From NCBI RefSeq assembly GCF_900116235.1, contig NZ_FPAA01000005.1, forward strand, positions 1 through 64,000: DNA of 64,000 nt, written 5' to 3'. The translations under genes were made by a program, and so were the position numbers. Of the stretch, positions 7,149 through 16,490 are shown one piece after another (position 1 is the stretch's first letter; every line of letters starts with the position of its first letter). The notes under the pieces were generated by a model. The model searched no databases, had not been told where the DNA came from, and saw only the letters and a program-made list of their open reading frames with translations. Source of the DNA: Marininema halotolerans (GTDB taxonomy: Bacteria > Bacillota > Bacilli > Thermoactinomycetales > DSM-45169).

Positions 7149-8480
7149 ATGGAACCTGAAAAATTAAAAGATGTAGGTGAAGCGGTACGAAGAGTCCGAA
7201 AATCGAAGGGGCTTCGCTTGGAAGACTTATCCGATGAAAATATCTCTTCTGCGACCATTAGTAACATTGAACGCGGGATAACTCATGTGAAATTATCAAA
7301 AGTGTATTATCTTGTAGAAAAGCTAGGAATCAGTACGGAAGAAATTCCTTCATTATTAAATGATCAGCGGGATGAACTGGATGAGATAAAGTTCAGATTG
7401 TCTTCGATTGAAACATTTATTGAGATGAACGGTGACCCATCAATTGCAATAAAGCAATTAGAAGAGATTCAACTTGAGGATAATGATGTAAATTTTGCGC
7501 TTTTACAATTCATTAAGGGTAAAGCTTATCGATATATAAAAAACTGGAAGCAAGCAGAGCGGTGCTATACTTTAGCGATTAGTTTGTGTAATCACCATCA
7601 TGATTTTGAAAACATTGAAGCAATTTCCTATCTCGATTTGGGCATGTGTTACTACCATCAAAATAAAATAGAAGAAGCGCTTATTTTTACTAATAATGGG
7701 TTAGATGCTTTTAAAGAAGTAAAAGAGCGTAAGTATGTGAAGTTTTCTTTGATTCGAAATAAAGCCGTTTTTTTAGAACGATTAGACAGAATTGTGGAAG
7801 GATTAAAAGTGATTCAAGATATTTGGGATTCTATGGAGCAAATTGATCAAACGGACAATGTATTGACGCTTTATTCTATAAGATCATATTTGTTACAAAA
7901 AGCAGGAATGGTCGATGAAGCTATTCACTATGCAAATGAAGGGTTAACATTGGCTAGAATAAATAAACATTACACATCCATTTTTCGATTTCTTATAGTA
8001 TTAGGGTTCTCATATACAGCAAAAAGTGAATGGAAAAGAGCAGAAGCTTGCTTTAACAATAGTCTTACTTACCAACAGATACTGATGAGTGAAATCAATT
8101 TGAGAACAGATACATATATTGGGCTAGGGAAATTACACTTACAACAGGGGAAAAAAGAGGATGCGAAAGAATGGTTTGAAAAAGCAATTGCTAACTCAGT
8201 AGAACATGATGATGACTCTAATCTCATGTATGCATTGCGTGTAATGGGTGACTATTGGAAAAGAAGTGATAACAAGCTGAAGGCGATCTCGTATTATGAA
8301 CGCGCCTTGGAAATTGCTCGAAAAATTAACGATAGGCAAGCAGAACAGAAATTGAATTTCCGACTTTCACAGTGTTATGAAAAAATAGATCAGATGAAAT
8401 TTGAAAAGTACTTGTTAAGTATTTATAAGACGCAGATGGAGTTAGGGAAAGAGGAAGATGGTATATTAGATGGAATGTAA
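7149..8480 (+). CDS. XRE-family regulator with TPR domain (RRNPP type), copy 2
   Basis: This 443-aa paralogue of the 854-2170 protein has nearly the same HTH (GLRLEDLSDENISSAT, SNIERG, residues about 10-65) and a helical TPR region with recognisable repeats such as KKEDAKEWFEKAIA and NKLKAISYYERALEIA. It probably controls transcription in response to a peptide or protein ligand. Unlike copy 1, no exported-peptide frame follows; a terminator comes 20 bases after the stop. The ATG is 13 bases from AAAGGAGG, which is longer than usual, but no better in-frame start exists. Base composition is more AT-rich than that of neighbouring housekeeping genes. Confidence 0.85.
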   Translation: MEPEKLKDVGEAVRRVRKSKGLRLEDLSDENISSATISNIERGITHVKLSKVYYLVEKLGISTEEIPSLLNDQRDELDEIKFRLSSIETFIEMNGDPSIAIKQLEEIQLEDNDVNFALLQFIKGKAYRYIKNWKQAERCYTLAISLCNHHHDFENIEAISYLDLGMCYYHQNKIEEALIFTNNGLDAFKEVKERKYVKFSLIRNKAVFLERLDRIVEGLKVIQDIWDSMEQIDQTDNVLTLYSIRSYLLQKAGMVDEAIHYANEGLTLARINKHYTSIFRFLIVLGFSYTAKSEWKRAEACFNNSLTYQQILMSEINLRTDTYIGLGKLHLQQGKKEDAKEWFEKAIANSVEHDDDSNLMYALRVMGDYWKRSDNKLKAISYYERALEIARKINDRQAEQKLNFRLSQCYEKIDQMKFEKYLLSIYKTQMELGKEEDGILDGM

Positions 8481-8500
8481 ATTTGTTTGATGATATATAA

Positions 8501-8527
8501 AAGCCGTCGGTTGACGGTTTTTTTATA
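8501..8527 (+). terminator. Terminator after XRE-TPR copy 2
   Basis: The stem CCGTC-GGTT-GACGG is followed by a run of seven T. Confidence 0.8.
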
Positions 8528-8560
8528 TTTGTTGTTTTTATATATAATATTAAGAGTGTC

Positions 8561-8702
8561 AATTATCCGAAAATTGGATGCCGGAGAGCGTGTGGGAGCA
8601 CAAGAGACTTGTCATTGGCAAGGATGTAAAAATGCACTGTCCGCAATTAGAGAATGAGCAGGTGCAACTCACTTTGAGAAACGAATTCGAGGATGACTTT
8701 TG
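8561..8702. repeat. Diverged dispersed repeat, copy B
   Basis: It shares ordered blocks with 587-715, including the 14-base GTGGGAGCACAAGA at 8592-8605 and AGAAACGAATT. It lies between a terminator and the MFS gene. From 8703 to 8897 nothing clear was seen except AT-rich promoter-like sequence. Confidence 0.6.
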
Positions 8703-8897
8703 TCCCTAAACGCCTGACCCCATATAATTCCCCGCTATGCTTGAATGAGTAAGAAAATATGTTCGGATCAGAGAGGATTATTCTTTCGATTAACGAATTA
8801 AATCATATAAATTTATTTTCGCTAAAGGGTTCCATTTGAGTAGAGTCGTTGAATGGGAGTCTTTGGTGATGATCAATCATAGAAAGAAGGAAGAATA

Positions 8898-10139
8898 ATG
8901 AATCGATTGCGGGCGCTCTATATACAATATCACCCGATGATATGGATTTTGATGGGGGGGACGGTGTTTGCTCGGGCGGCTTCGTTTATGAGTTATCCCT
9001 TTTTAGCGATTTATCTTTCCCGGGTGTCCTCGTTGGAGCCGTGGTTAATCGGATTGATTTTAGGGATAGGAGCGTTGGCGGGAACTGTCGGGGGGTTTAT
9101 TGGCGGGAATTTGTCGGATCGATTTGGTCGCATGATTGTGATGGTCGTTACGCTTTTTGTTTGGGCGGGCGTTTATGTAGGGTTTTCGTTAGCCAAAGGG
9201 GTATGGGTGTTCCTGATCCTTAACCTTCTCAATGGGTTATGTCGTTCGTTTTTTGAACCGACGAGTCAAGCGCTGATGGCAGATTTGACACCCAAGGAGA
9301 AGCGGATGCGTGTGTTTGGTATTCGTTACATGGCGATTAATATTGGTGCTGCAGTGGGACCGTTACTCGGTGCGTGGTTAGCCATGATATCAGGATCCCT
9401 TACTTTTTTTATTACGGGTATGGCTTATTTGATCTATGGTGTTTTGCTTGTCATGGTTACCTCTCGATATAAAGAGGATCTATCTCCTAAAAGTAAAGTG
9501 GAGAGAGTTCGCTTTCTTGAGGTAATCGGTGTTATGCGTCGCGATGTGGCGTTGGGATGGTTTATCATAGGCGGCTTGATCAGTAATATTGGATACTCCC
9601 AAATGCAAAGTAACTTACCCTTATATGTGGAGCAATTGTTTGGGAGTGAGAGTAAGTTGTATTCCATCCTCCTGGCCATTAATGCGTTAACTGTAATCGT
9701 CTTTCAGGCTGTGATTACGCGACGAGCAGAAAAACGCCCCTTACTTTCCAATATGATTATTGGAAGCTTATTATTTTCAGTGGGGTTACTTCTTTTTGCT
9801 GGGGGCCAAGTGATGGGCCTGCTTTACATCGGTATTTTCGTTTTTACGGTGGGAGAAATCCTACTCTTCTTATCCAGTAGCCTATTTGTCGATGGGCTTG
9901 CAAAAACCGGGATGCGAGGTTCTTACTTTGGTGCAAGTGGATTTCAAGCGCTTGGTTTTTTCATTGGACCTTCCCTTGGTGGTTGGTTTCTGTCTCAATG
10001 GGGTGGAGGTTGGGCCTTTGTCATGCTTGCAGTAATTTCGGGGTCCGGAATCTTTTTCTACTGGAAAGGACAACGTGCCTTTATGAAACGGAAGGAGAAG
10101 GTAGTACCCCCGATCAAGGAGAAGGTACAAGCCTTTTGA
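8898..10139 (+). CDS. MFS transporter, probable drug or metabolite exporter
   Basis: The protein of 413 aa has about 12 transmembrane segments. The motif-A loop GGNLSDRFGRMIVMV lies between segments 2 and 3, and the N-terminal half carries GLCRSFFEPTSQALMADL, common in drug-proton antiporters. It is monocistronic, with AGAAAGAAGGAAGA before the ATG and a strong terminator 13 bases after the stop. No local regulator is next to it except the upstream XRE-TPR gene on the same strand, about 420 bases away. The substrate cannot be deduced. Confidence 0.85.
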   Translation: MNRLRALYIQYHPMIWILMGGTVFARAASFMSYPFLAIYLSRVSSLEPWLIGLILGIGALAGTVGGFIGGNLSDRFGRMIVMVVTLFVWAGVYVGFSLAKGVWVFLILNLLNGLCRSFFEPTSQALMADLTPKEKRMRVFGIRYMAINIGAAVGPLLGAWLAMISGSLTFFITGMAYLIYGVLLVMVTSRYKEDLSPKSKVERVRFLEVIGVMRRDVALGWFIIGGLISNIGYSQMQSNLPLYVEQLFGSESKLYSILLAINALTVIVFQAVITRRAEKRPLLSNMIIGSLLFSVGLLLFAGGQVMGLLYIGIFVFTVGEILLFLSSSLFVDGLAKTGMRGSYFGASGFQALGFFIGPSLGGWFLSQWGGGWAFVMLAVISGSGIFFYWKGQRAFMKRKEKVVPPIKEKVQAF

Positions 10140-10152
10140 TAAAGGTCATGTT

Positions 10153-10183
10153 AAAGACCAAGGTAAGAGGTACCTTGGTCTTT
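10153..10183 (+). terminator. Terminator after the MFS gene
   Basis: A perfect 13-bp stem, AAAGACCAAGGTA with TACCTTGGTCTTT, has a 5-base loop. Confidence 0.75.
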
Positions 10184-10214
10184 AAGTAGTGGTTGAATGA
10201 CATCGATTTTGAGT

Positions 10215-10251
10215 AGAAAGAACGGATGGTTTAACCAATCCGTTCTTTCTT
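10215..10251. terminator. Terminator of the zinc-ribbon gene
   Basis: AGAAAGAACGGAT pairs with ATCCGTTCTTTCT, and the hairpin has T-rich sequence on the minus-strand exit side. Confidence 0.7.
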
Positions 10252-10253
10252 TG

Positions 10254-10757
10254 TTAAATATCTTGAACAAGAATCGTTATCGTATCCTTTGTGCGAATGG
10301 AATAGTTAGGAGCGACATGCAGGTGATTCACTTGAATAGTCCCTTGTTTGATCTTTTTTTGAATCGTCTCTCGACTCATGTCCTTTATTCGAGTGGATAA
10401 GGTCAGATCAAGTCGATGCCTCTTGTCGACGTACTCGATATCAATTTGTATGAAGGTAATGCCCGTTTGCAAAAGCTCTCTATACCACACCTCTGGAATT
10501 GACTCTGAAAATAATCCTGCTGGTTGCTGAGGATTTATCATACCGGGGTATGCCTTCATGGTCTGGAGTTTCTTATTCCAAGTATGACCCTTCTCACATT
10601 TGTAAATAGCGTATTCGTAAATGTCCTTACCATTTGCATTTTGTCTTCGTCTGAAAGAATCTTCAAAAGGAACGACTCTACCACATTGCCGGCAGTACCT
10701 TTCCATTGGCTCTGGTGTTACTTTCGTTAAATCCCATTTTAAATAATGTACTGACAA
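10254..10757 (-). CDS. Zinc-ribbon protein with an S4-like C-terminal segment
   Basis: This 167-aa protein is not recognised as a named family. The first third has RYCRQCGRVVPF and YKCEKGHTWNKKL, a possible zinc ribbon whose second half is CEKGH rather than CxxC. The C-terminal 40 residues (MSRETIQKKIKQGTIQVN then RTKDTITILV) resemble an S4 RNA-binding fold, as in pseudouridine synthases and ribosomal S4. A nucleic-acid or ribosome-linked role is possible but only inferred. The gene stands alone between a terminator and a 480-base gene-free stretch. Confidence 0.6.
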   Translation of the reverse strand: MSVHYLKWDLTKVTPEPMERYCRQCGRVVPFEDSFRRRQNANGKDIYEYAIYKCEKGHTWNKKLQTMKAYPGMINPQQPAGLFSESIPEVWYRELLQTGITFIQIDIEYVDKRHRLDLTLSTRIKDMSRETIQKKIKQGTIQVNHLHVAPNYSIRTKDTITILVQDI

Positions 10758-10862
10758 TTCCCTTCACCTCTTGGTAAAGGAACGCTCGGTGTATTCGATA
10801 TCCGATTTATTGGGCACGAAAAAGCGGAAACCATATCATGATCGGTTTCCGCAAGAGATATA

Positions 10863-10977
10863 AGAAATTCTACTTTGCGTTCCTGTAATGGTTTAATAGA
10901 CAGACTACCCCCTTGGTAGGAATAGTCTTTTTATTCAATTAGCCCATTACAGTATGTATTGGCATACGTAGAATTCT
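10863..10977. repeat. Nested imperfect palindrome, about 115 bp
   Basis: Three coaxial arm pairs are visible: GAAATTCTAC (10864-10873) with GTAGAATTC (10968-10976), CTGTAATGG (10883-10891) with CCATTACAG (10944-10952), and AGACTA (10902-10907) with TAGTCT (10923-10928). A separate hairpin GCGGAAACC/GGTTTCCGC lies just to the left, near 10825-10853. From 10978 to 11183 nothing was seen. It could be a miniature element or a structured RNA. Confidence 0.5.
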
Positions 10978-11183
10978 CCTTTGAATTTCAGATTATATTG
11001 AATGTATCACATATTTCATCTCAGTACTAGCAAATCGGTACAAAAAACCAATTCATACGCTTCCTAGATAATACTTCTCTCCACACGTTTACGATGAAAA
11101 TTACATCATCTATGTCATCCAGTATGATTTTTAACTAACCCTTATTACTTACATTGTCCAGGTGGGTAATCTGTTTTATAAAG

Positions 11184-11215
11184 CAAAAAGGCGATGCCTT
11201 TATTCAAGCACCGCC
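11184..11215 (-). terminator. Terminator of the ArsR-AHSA1-VOC operon
   Basis: On the minus strand GGCGGTGC pairs with GCATCGCC with one G-T pair, followed by TTTTTGC. Confidence 0.75.
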
Positions 11216-11235
11216 CTCGTATATTAATTGTAAAT

Positions 11236-11616
11236 TTACTTTTTTTCCATGACTGCAAAGTAGTTATTTTCACTATCTGCAAAGTTAAATACTCTACCAG
11301 AGGGCATATTTACAATTTCTCCGACGATCACATTGTTGTTTGATAAATGATGATACAAATGATCAAATTCGCTTGAGAAGAACATTAAGGAAGGGGTACC
11401 GAGATGTAATTCAGGCGACATTTTCGCAATAACATCCTTATTATGAAGAATGATACTTGTTTCTGCTTCTTTCGTTGGAGCAATTTCAATCCATCTGATT
11501 CCTTGAGGATGGTCTTCCTCTGCAATGACACTAAACCCTACTTTGGTTGTCCAAAACTCCTTAGCTTCATCTTGGTTATTTACATATAACATGATTTGGC
11601 CTAGACGATTAATCAT
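11236..11616 (-). CDS. VOC-superfamily (glyoxalase/bleomycin-resistance fold) protein
   Basis: The protein of 126 aa has the paired beta-alpha-beta-beta-beta modules of the vicinal oxygen chelate fold. It begins with MLYVNNQDEAKEFWTTKVGF and ends with PSGRVFNFADSENNYFAVME. The substrate is unknown. It is the last gene of an operon with an AHSA1 protein and an ArsR regulator, a combination common in Firmicutes. A ribosome-site-like AAAAAGGGG precedes the ATG. Confidence 0.85.
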   Translation of the reverse strand: MINRLGQIMLYVNNQDEAKEFWTTKVGFSVIAEEDHPQGIRWIEIAPTKEAETSIILHNKDVIAKMSPELHLGTPSLMFFSSEFDHLYHHLSNNNVIVGEIVNMPSGRVFNFADSENNYFAVMEKK

Positions 11617-11685
11617 TGATATTTACCCCTTTTTATATTCAATTGTAAATCTTATTTCAACGCTAAAATTAGCGGTGTGGTTATT

Positions 11686-12201
11686 CTACTTCAGTGATTC
11701 CACAAGCTCATTCAAACGGTCCCAAGTCTCGGTGATACCCTGTACCATACCCATGTCCATGACGGTGGTAAGGGCTTCTGACGAAACATATTCAGCACGG
11801 CTGATTAGCTTGGTCTTTTCACCTAAATCGATGAATTCCATCGTAATTTCGGAGGATGGCATGGATTGATTCAAATTACCTTCGGCATTGGAAAAATAAT
11901 CGGTGTAGACAATCTTATCTGGCTCAATAATCTCCTTATAAACCCCTTTGCCCCAAGATTCCATACCAAAAAATTGACCTTGATTCTGATCGATGCACTT
12001 CATACAGTAGTGCCAAACACCTCCTGGATGGAAATCGATGGTGCAGACTGGAAGCTCCCAGCCCTTTGGACCCCACCAGCGTTTTAGATGCTCCGGTTCT
12101 TTAAACATCTTGAATACAAGTTCGCGTGGCGCATTGAAAATTCGCTCCAGTACCAATACCCGATCATTCTCTACTCTCGATACCAATGAATTGTTGGACA
12201 T
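11686..12201 (-). CDS. SRPBCC/AHSA1-domain protein
   Basis: The 171-aa protein starts with the family signature VLERIFNAPRELVFKMF followed by HLKRWWGPKGW, typical of the Aha1-like START-fold proteins. These bind hydrophobic ligands; the role of stand-alone bacterial members is mostly unknown. It lies 21 bases after arsR with an AAGGAGG site. ArsR-type regulators of this group usually control the AHSA1 gene beside them. Confidence 0.88.
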   Translation of the reverse strand: MSNNSLVSRVENDRVLVLERIFNAPRELVFKMFKEPEHLKRWWGPKGWELPVCTIDFHPGGVWHYCMKCIDQNQGQFFGMESWGKGVYKEIIEPDKIVYTDYFSNAEGNLNQSMPSSEITMEFIDLGEKTKLISRAEYVSSEALTTVMDMGMVQGITETWDRLNELVESLK

Positions 12202-12222
12202 CGTAATTCCTCCTTGATTTTA

Positions 12223-12564
12223 TCACTTGTCTTTGTCTTGTAATTCCTTTAAATAATTATCTAGATTATCGAATCTTTCTTGCATCACATGCTGGAAGGA
12301 CTGCACCCAAGAATCTAGTTCTTGGAAGGGTTCGAATCGAAGCTTGTAGATGCGGCGGTTTGCTTCGGCTTGCACTTCTACAATCCCATTGTCGCTTAGC
12401 ACTTTCAGATGCTTCGAAGTTTGAGGTTGCTTCAATCCCAACTGGTCGGCAATTTCCCCAACGGTCAGGGGACCGTCACGCAATAGCTCGACGATATTTA
12501 AACGATTGGGTTCAGACAAAGCGCTCAGCGTCATCATGTTCATACCGGGGATCTTCCTTGACAT
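12223..12564 (-). CDS. ArsR-family transcriptional repressor
   Basis: The protein is a 113-aa winged helix with TLSALSEPNRLNIVELL, GEIADQLGLKQPQTSKHLKVL and the wing NRRIYKLR. There is no CxC metal site, so it is probably not metal-sensing. Start ATG 12564 is chosen over GTG 12573 because GAGGTG lies 6 bases before it and overlaps the GTG. It heads an operon with AHSA1 and VOC genes. Its likely operator is the repeated AATATTCC unit in the promoter at 12643-12682. Confidence 0.9.
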   Translation of the reverse strand: MSRKIPGMNMMTLSALSEPNRLNIVELLRDGPLTVGEIADQLGLKQPQTSKHLKVLSDNGIVEVQAEANRRIYKLRFEPFQELDSWVQSFQHVMQERFDNLDNYLKELQDKDK

Positions 12565-12642
12565 GTGGCTCACCTCGTCAAGTGATGGTCTCCAGTTAAG
12601 GTCTCTCTACATCATCACTAGTAATATCGTCCTTTCGAATTG

Positions 12643-12682
12643 ATTATACCCAATAAGGAATATTCCTGTCAAGGAATATTAG
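12643..12682 (-). promoter_or_regulatory. Promoter and operator of the arsR operon
   Basis: On the minus strand TTGACA (12667-12672), an 18-base spacer and TATAAT (12643-12648) form a near-consensus promoter. The palindrome GGAATATTCC sits in the spacer and an AATATTCC unit repeats upstream of -35, a plausible autorepression site. Confidence 0.75.
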
Positions 12683-12720
12683 TGGCAAATAAGTTCCATA
12701 ACGACGGTTAAAAAGAAACG

Positions 12721-12770
12721 TTACCAGCTAAGTGTTGCCATTGATATCAATGGCAACACTTAGCTGGTAA
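12721..12770. repeat. Perfect 50-bp palindrome without a loop
   Basis: Two 25-base arms starting TTACCAGCTA and ending TAGCTGGTAA are exactly complementary and meet at GATATC. There is no T run, so it is not a standard terminator. It lies between the arsR promoter and the thioesterase terminator. Between 12771 and 12845 nothing else was seen. Confidence 0.9.
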
Positions 12771-12845
12771 ATGCGACTGTACTCCCCTATGTAGCTCGTG
12801 CTAACTCGTATGATATTAATTGAATACTGGACCAACAGTCCTAAG

Positions 12846-12888
12846 AACACCCCCTATTCCATTCGTAAAAATGGAGTAGGGGGTGTTT
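12846..12888. terminator. Terminator of the thioesterase gene
   Basis: AACACCCCCTA pairs with TAGGGGGTGTT in a long hairpin 10 bases past the gene's stop. Confidence 0.7.
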
Positions 12889-12897
12889 GGTTTAGCG

Positions 12898-13302
12898 TTA
12901 TTGGGGAAGAGAAAGGGATTGTAAGGTTTTAATCATCATTGGCGTGAGGGGTGTGCTCTTTTGATCTTGGTAGTTAAAGTGAACCATTACCGCACGTCCG
13001 ATGGCGATTAATTCCTCCGTTTGGCGATCAAGAATTTGATGGACTACCGTAAAGCTACTGGTGCCGACTTTTTCGATCTCTGTCGTAATTGTTAGCCATT
13101 GACCGAAGGTGGCTTGCGCTTTATATTCACAACTCGTCGAGACAACGATCAACTTCCAGTTGTTGATGTCCATTTCTGGATCAAGAAGTTGAAAGAGTTC
13201 AGTACGAGCCGCTTCCATGTAGGTATAGTAGACAGCATTGTTTACATGTCCAAGGCCATCGCATTCATTAAAGCGGACTTGGAGTGTGGTGCTTAGTGAC
13301 AT
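12898..13302 (-). CDS. Acyl-CoA thioesterase, hotdog fold (4HBT, YbgC/FadM-like)
   Basis: The protein of 134 aa has the FNECDGLGHVNNAVYYTYME segment, where the aspartate and HVNN are the active-site signature of 4-hydroxybenzoyl-CoA-type thioesterases. It probably hydrolyses an acyl- or aryl-CoA in the cytoplasm; the substrate is unknown. ATG 13302 is chosen because GGAGGG lies 7 bases before it; a GTG 15 bases upstream lacks a site. It is monocistronic. Confidence 0.85.
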   Translation of the reverse strand: MSLSTTLQVRFNECDGLGHVNNAVYYTYMEAARTELFQLLDPEMDINNWKLIVVSTSCEYKAQATFGQWLTITTEIEKVGTSSFTVVHQILDRQTEELIAIGRAVMVHFNYQDQKSTPLTPMMIKTLQSLSLPQ

Positions 13303-13589
13303 CGTCGATCCCTCCACAGAAAATATCCTATCACTATCTTAGGTTCTCCTTACCTCTTTTCGTGAAGAAGAGGGTGAAATCCTTTGAAATGTTGTGGTTG
13401 GAAACATGAGGAGGATGGTTAGGTAGGAAAGAGGGGTCAGGGGTGGGCTCTTCGCCACGAATGGAGAAGAGAGGTTGGTCTCCAAAGAACTCACTCTTTT
13501 TTTCTCCAATTCAACAAGATTGGGGACAAGGTGAATATGATAGAATCGAGATGGTAAAGAACAGAGCGATCAGTTGAGGAGTGAAATCG

Positions 13590-14243
13590 TTGCTAACAAT
13601 CGCAGAAGAATTGTTGTTACTCTGTCTGGACGAAGAGACAGGGGAGACACGTTCGGTGTGTGAACGGCCTCTTCCCTATGGATTAGCAGGAGCGGTTCTT
13701 CTCGAATTGGTTGTACAAAAGAGGCTGGAGCTTCGGGGGAAGAAAGTCGTGGTTATTGATGATCAACCAATTGGAGATGAAGTGTTAGATCACGTTCTCC
13801 AGGAGACGATCACCGATTCGGGTACATTAGAGGCCTCCCATTGGATTAGAAAACTGGGAGATTCAGAAATTAAAAAACGGTTGATGAATCGATTAGCTCA
13901 GCGAAAGATCTTGCAGAGAAAGAAAGAGCGTAAGTGGGGGCTATTCTCACGGATTACTTGGTCAATCAAGGAGCACCATCAAGTAAAGAGACTACAGGAA
14001 AAAATTCGCCTGCTTCCGAAGGATGCGAAGGTGCCTGATGAACGCACCCTTGTCTTAGCAAGTGTTGCCTTAAAATGCAATTTAGTGCGTGTGTTATTTC
14101 CCGAAGAAGAGCAACCGCAAGCTCGTCGTCGCTTACGGGAGTTGAGTCGGGGCGAAATCTATAAAGAAGCCGTATCGGATACGATTGTGGGGATGCAAGC
14201 GGCAGCCACAGTGGCTGCTGTGGCCACTGTGACGGATATCTAG
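13590..14243 (+). CDS. GPP34-domain protein
   Basis: The 217-aa protein opens with MLTIAEELLLLCLDEETG, the usual start of bacterial GPP34 (Golgi phosphoprotein 3-like) proteins, and continues with LPYGLAGAVLLELVVQKRL. Eukaryotic GOLPH3 binds phosphoinositide membranes; bacterial members are uncharacterised in most species. TTG 13590 is chosen as start because GAGGAG lies 8 bases before it and the family starts there; a GTG at 13581 touches the site. The C-terminus is Ala/Val-rich. It is followed by a strong terminator. Confidence 0.82.
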   Translation: MLTIAEELLLLCLDEETGETRSVCERPLPYGLAGAVLLELVVQKRLELRGKKVVVIDDQPIGDEVLDHVLQETITDSGTLEASHWIRKLGDSEIKKRLMNRLAQRKILQRKKERKWGLFSRITWSIKEHHQVKRLQEKIRLLPKDAKVPDERTLVLASVALKCNLVRVLFPEEEQPQARRRLRELSRGEIYKEAVSDTIVGMQAAATVAAVATVTDI

Positions 14244-14256
14244 GGGTAAGAATAGC

Positions 14257-14288
14257 AAAAACCGCTTCTCATTAGAGAAGCGGTTTTT
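14257..14288. terminator. Bidirectional terminator between the GPP34 gene and thiC
   Basis: A perfect 14-bp stem AAAAACCGCTTCTC with GAGAAGCGGTTTTT serves both converging genes. Confidence 0.9.
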
Positions 14289-14314
14289 GTATGGTAGAAA
14301 TCAATAGGTCGTTC

Positions 14315-16117
<1,803 letters not shown>

Positions 16118-16150
16118 TTAGGCGGTCAGCGATGCTCTGATGGGATAACA

Positions 16151-16183
16151 GAAAGGACCGTACACATTATGCGTACGGTCCTT
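16151..16183 (-). terminator. Second hairpin in the thiC leader
   Basis: A 12-bp stem, AAAGGACCGTAC with GTACGGTCCTTT, lies between the riboswitch terminator and thiC, followed on the minus strand by CTGTT. It may be a second termination point or an RNA-stability hairpin. Confidence 0.6.
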
Positions 16184-16200
16184 TTGTCCTCTTCATGACG

Positions 16201-16224
16201 GAAAAAGACAGGGTGATTCCCTGT
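16201..16224 (-). terminator. Riboswitch-controlled terminator
   Basis: On the minus strand ACAGGG pairs with CCCTGT and is followed by CTTTTTC, directly after the aptamer. It shares bases with the end of the aptamer, as expected for an on/off switch. Confidence 0.8.
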
Positions 16225-16310
16225 TCCCTACGCTGGCATTACCCAGATCAGGTATCACGGTCGGCGTAGAATTTCCCCGCCCTCTCAGCCTGGCTCCTCC
16301 AAGCTCCCGT
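16222..16310 (-). promoter_or_regulatory. TPP riboswitch (THI element)
   Basis: The minus strand carries all conserved THI-box segments in order: GGAGCTTGGAGG, CCAGGCTGAGAGGG, the GCCGACCGT segment, ACCTGATCTGGGTAATGCC and AGCGTAGGGAA. It precedes thiC. Confidence 0.97.
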
Positions 16311-16490
16311 TTCTATGCGGTTACCGAGTTCACCATATCATAGCTTTTACAATGTCGCAATTGAAAAAATATACTTTTCAGGGGATATTGTGTCGAAAAA
16401 TTGTGGAGTGAAGGCTGGATGAGGGTTTAATTACGTAATTCAATATTGAAAGTTTAGGTTTTTCGGTTATGCTTAAAGTAGGTGGATAGG

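Noticed and set aside
8481-8560. Signalling-peptide gene after XRE-TPR copy 2
   Set aside because: All short frames there stop within a few codons and a terminator follows at once.
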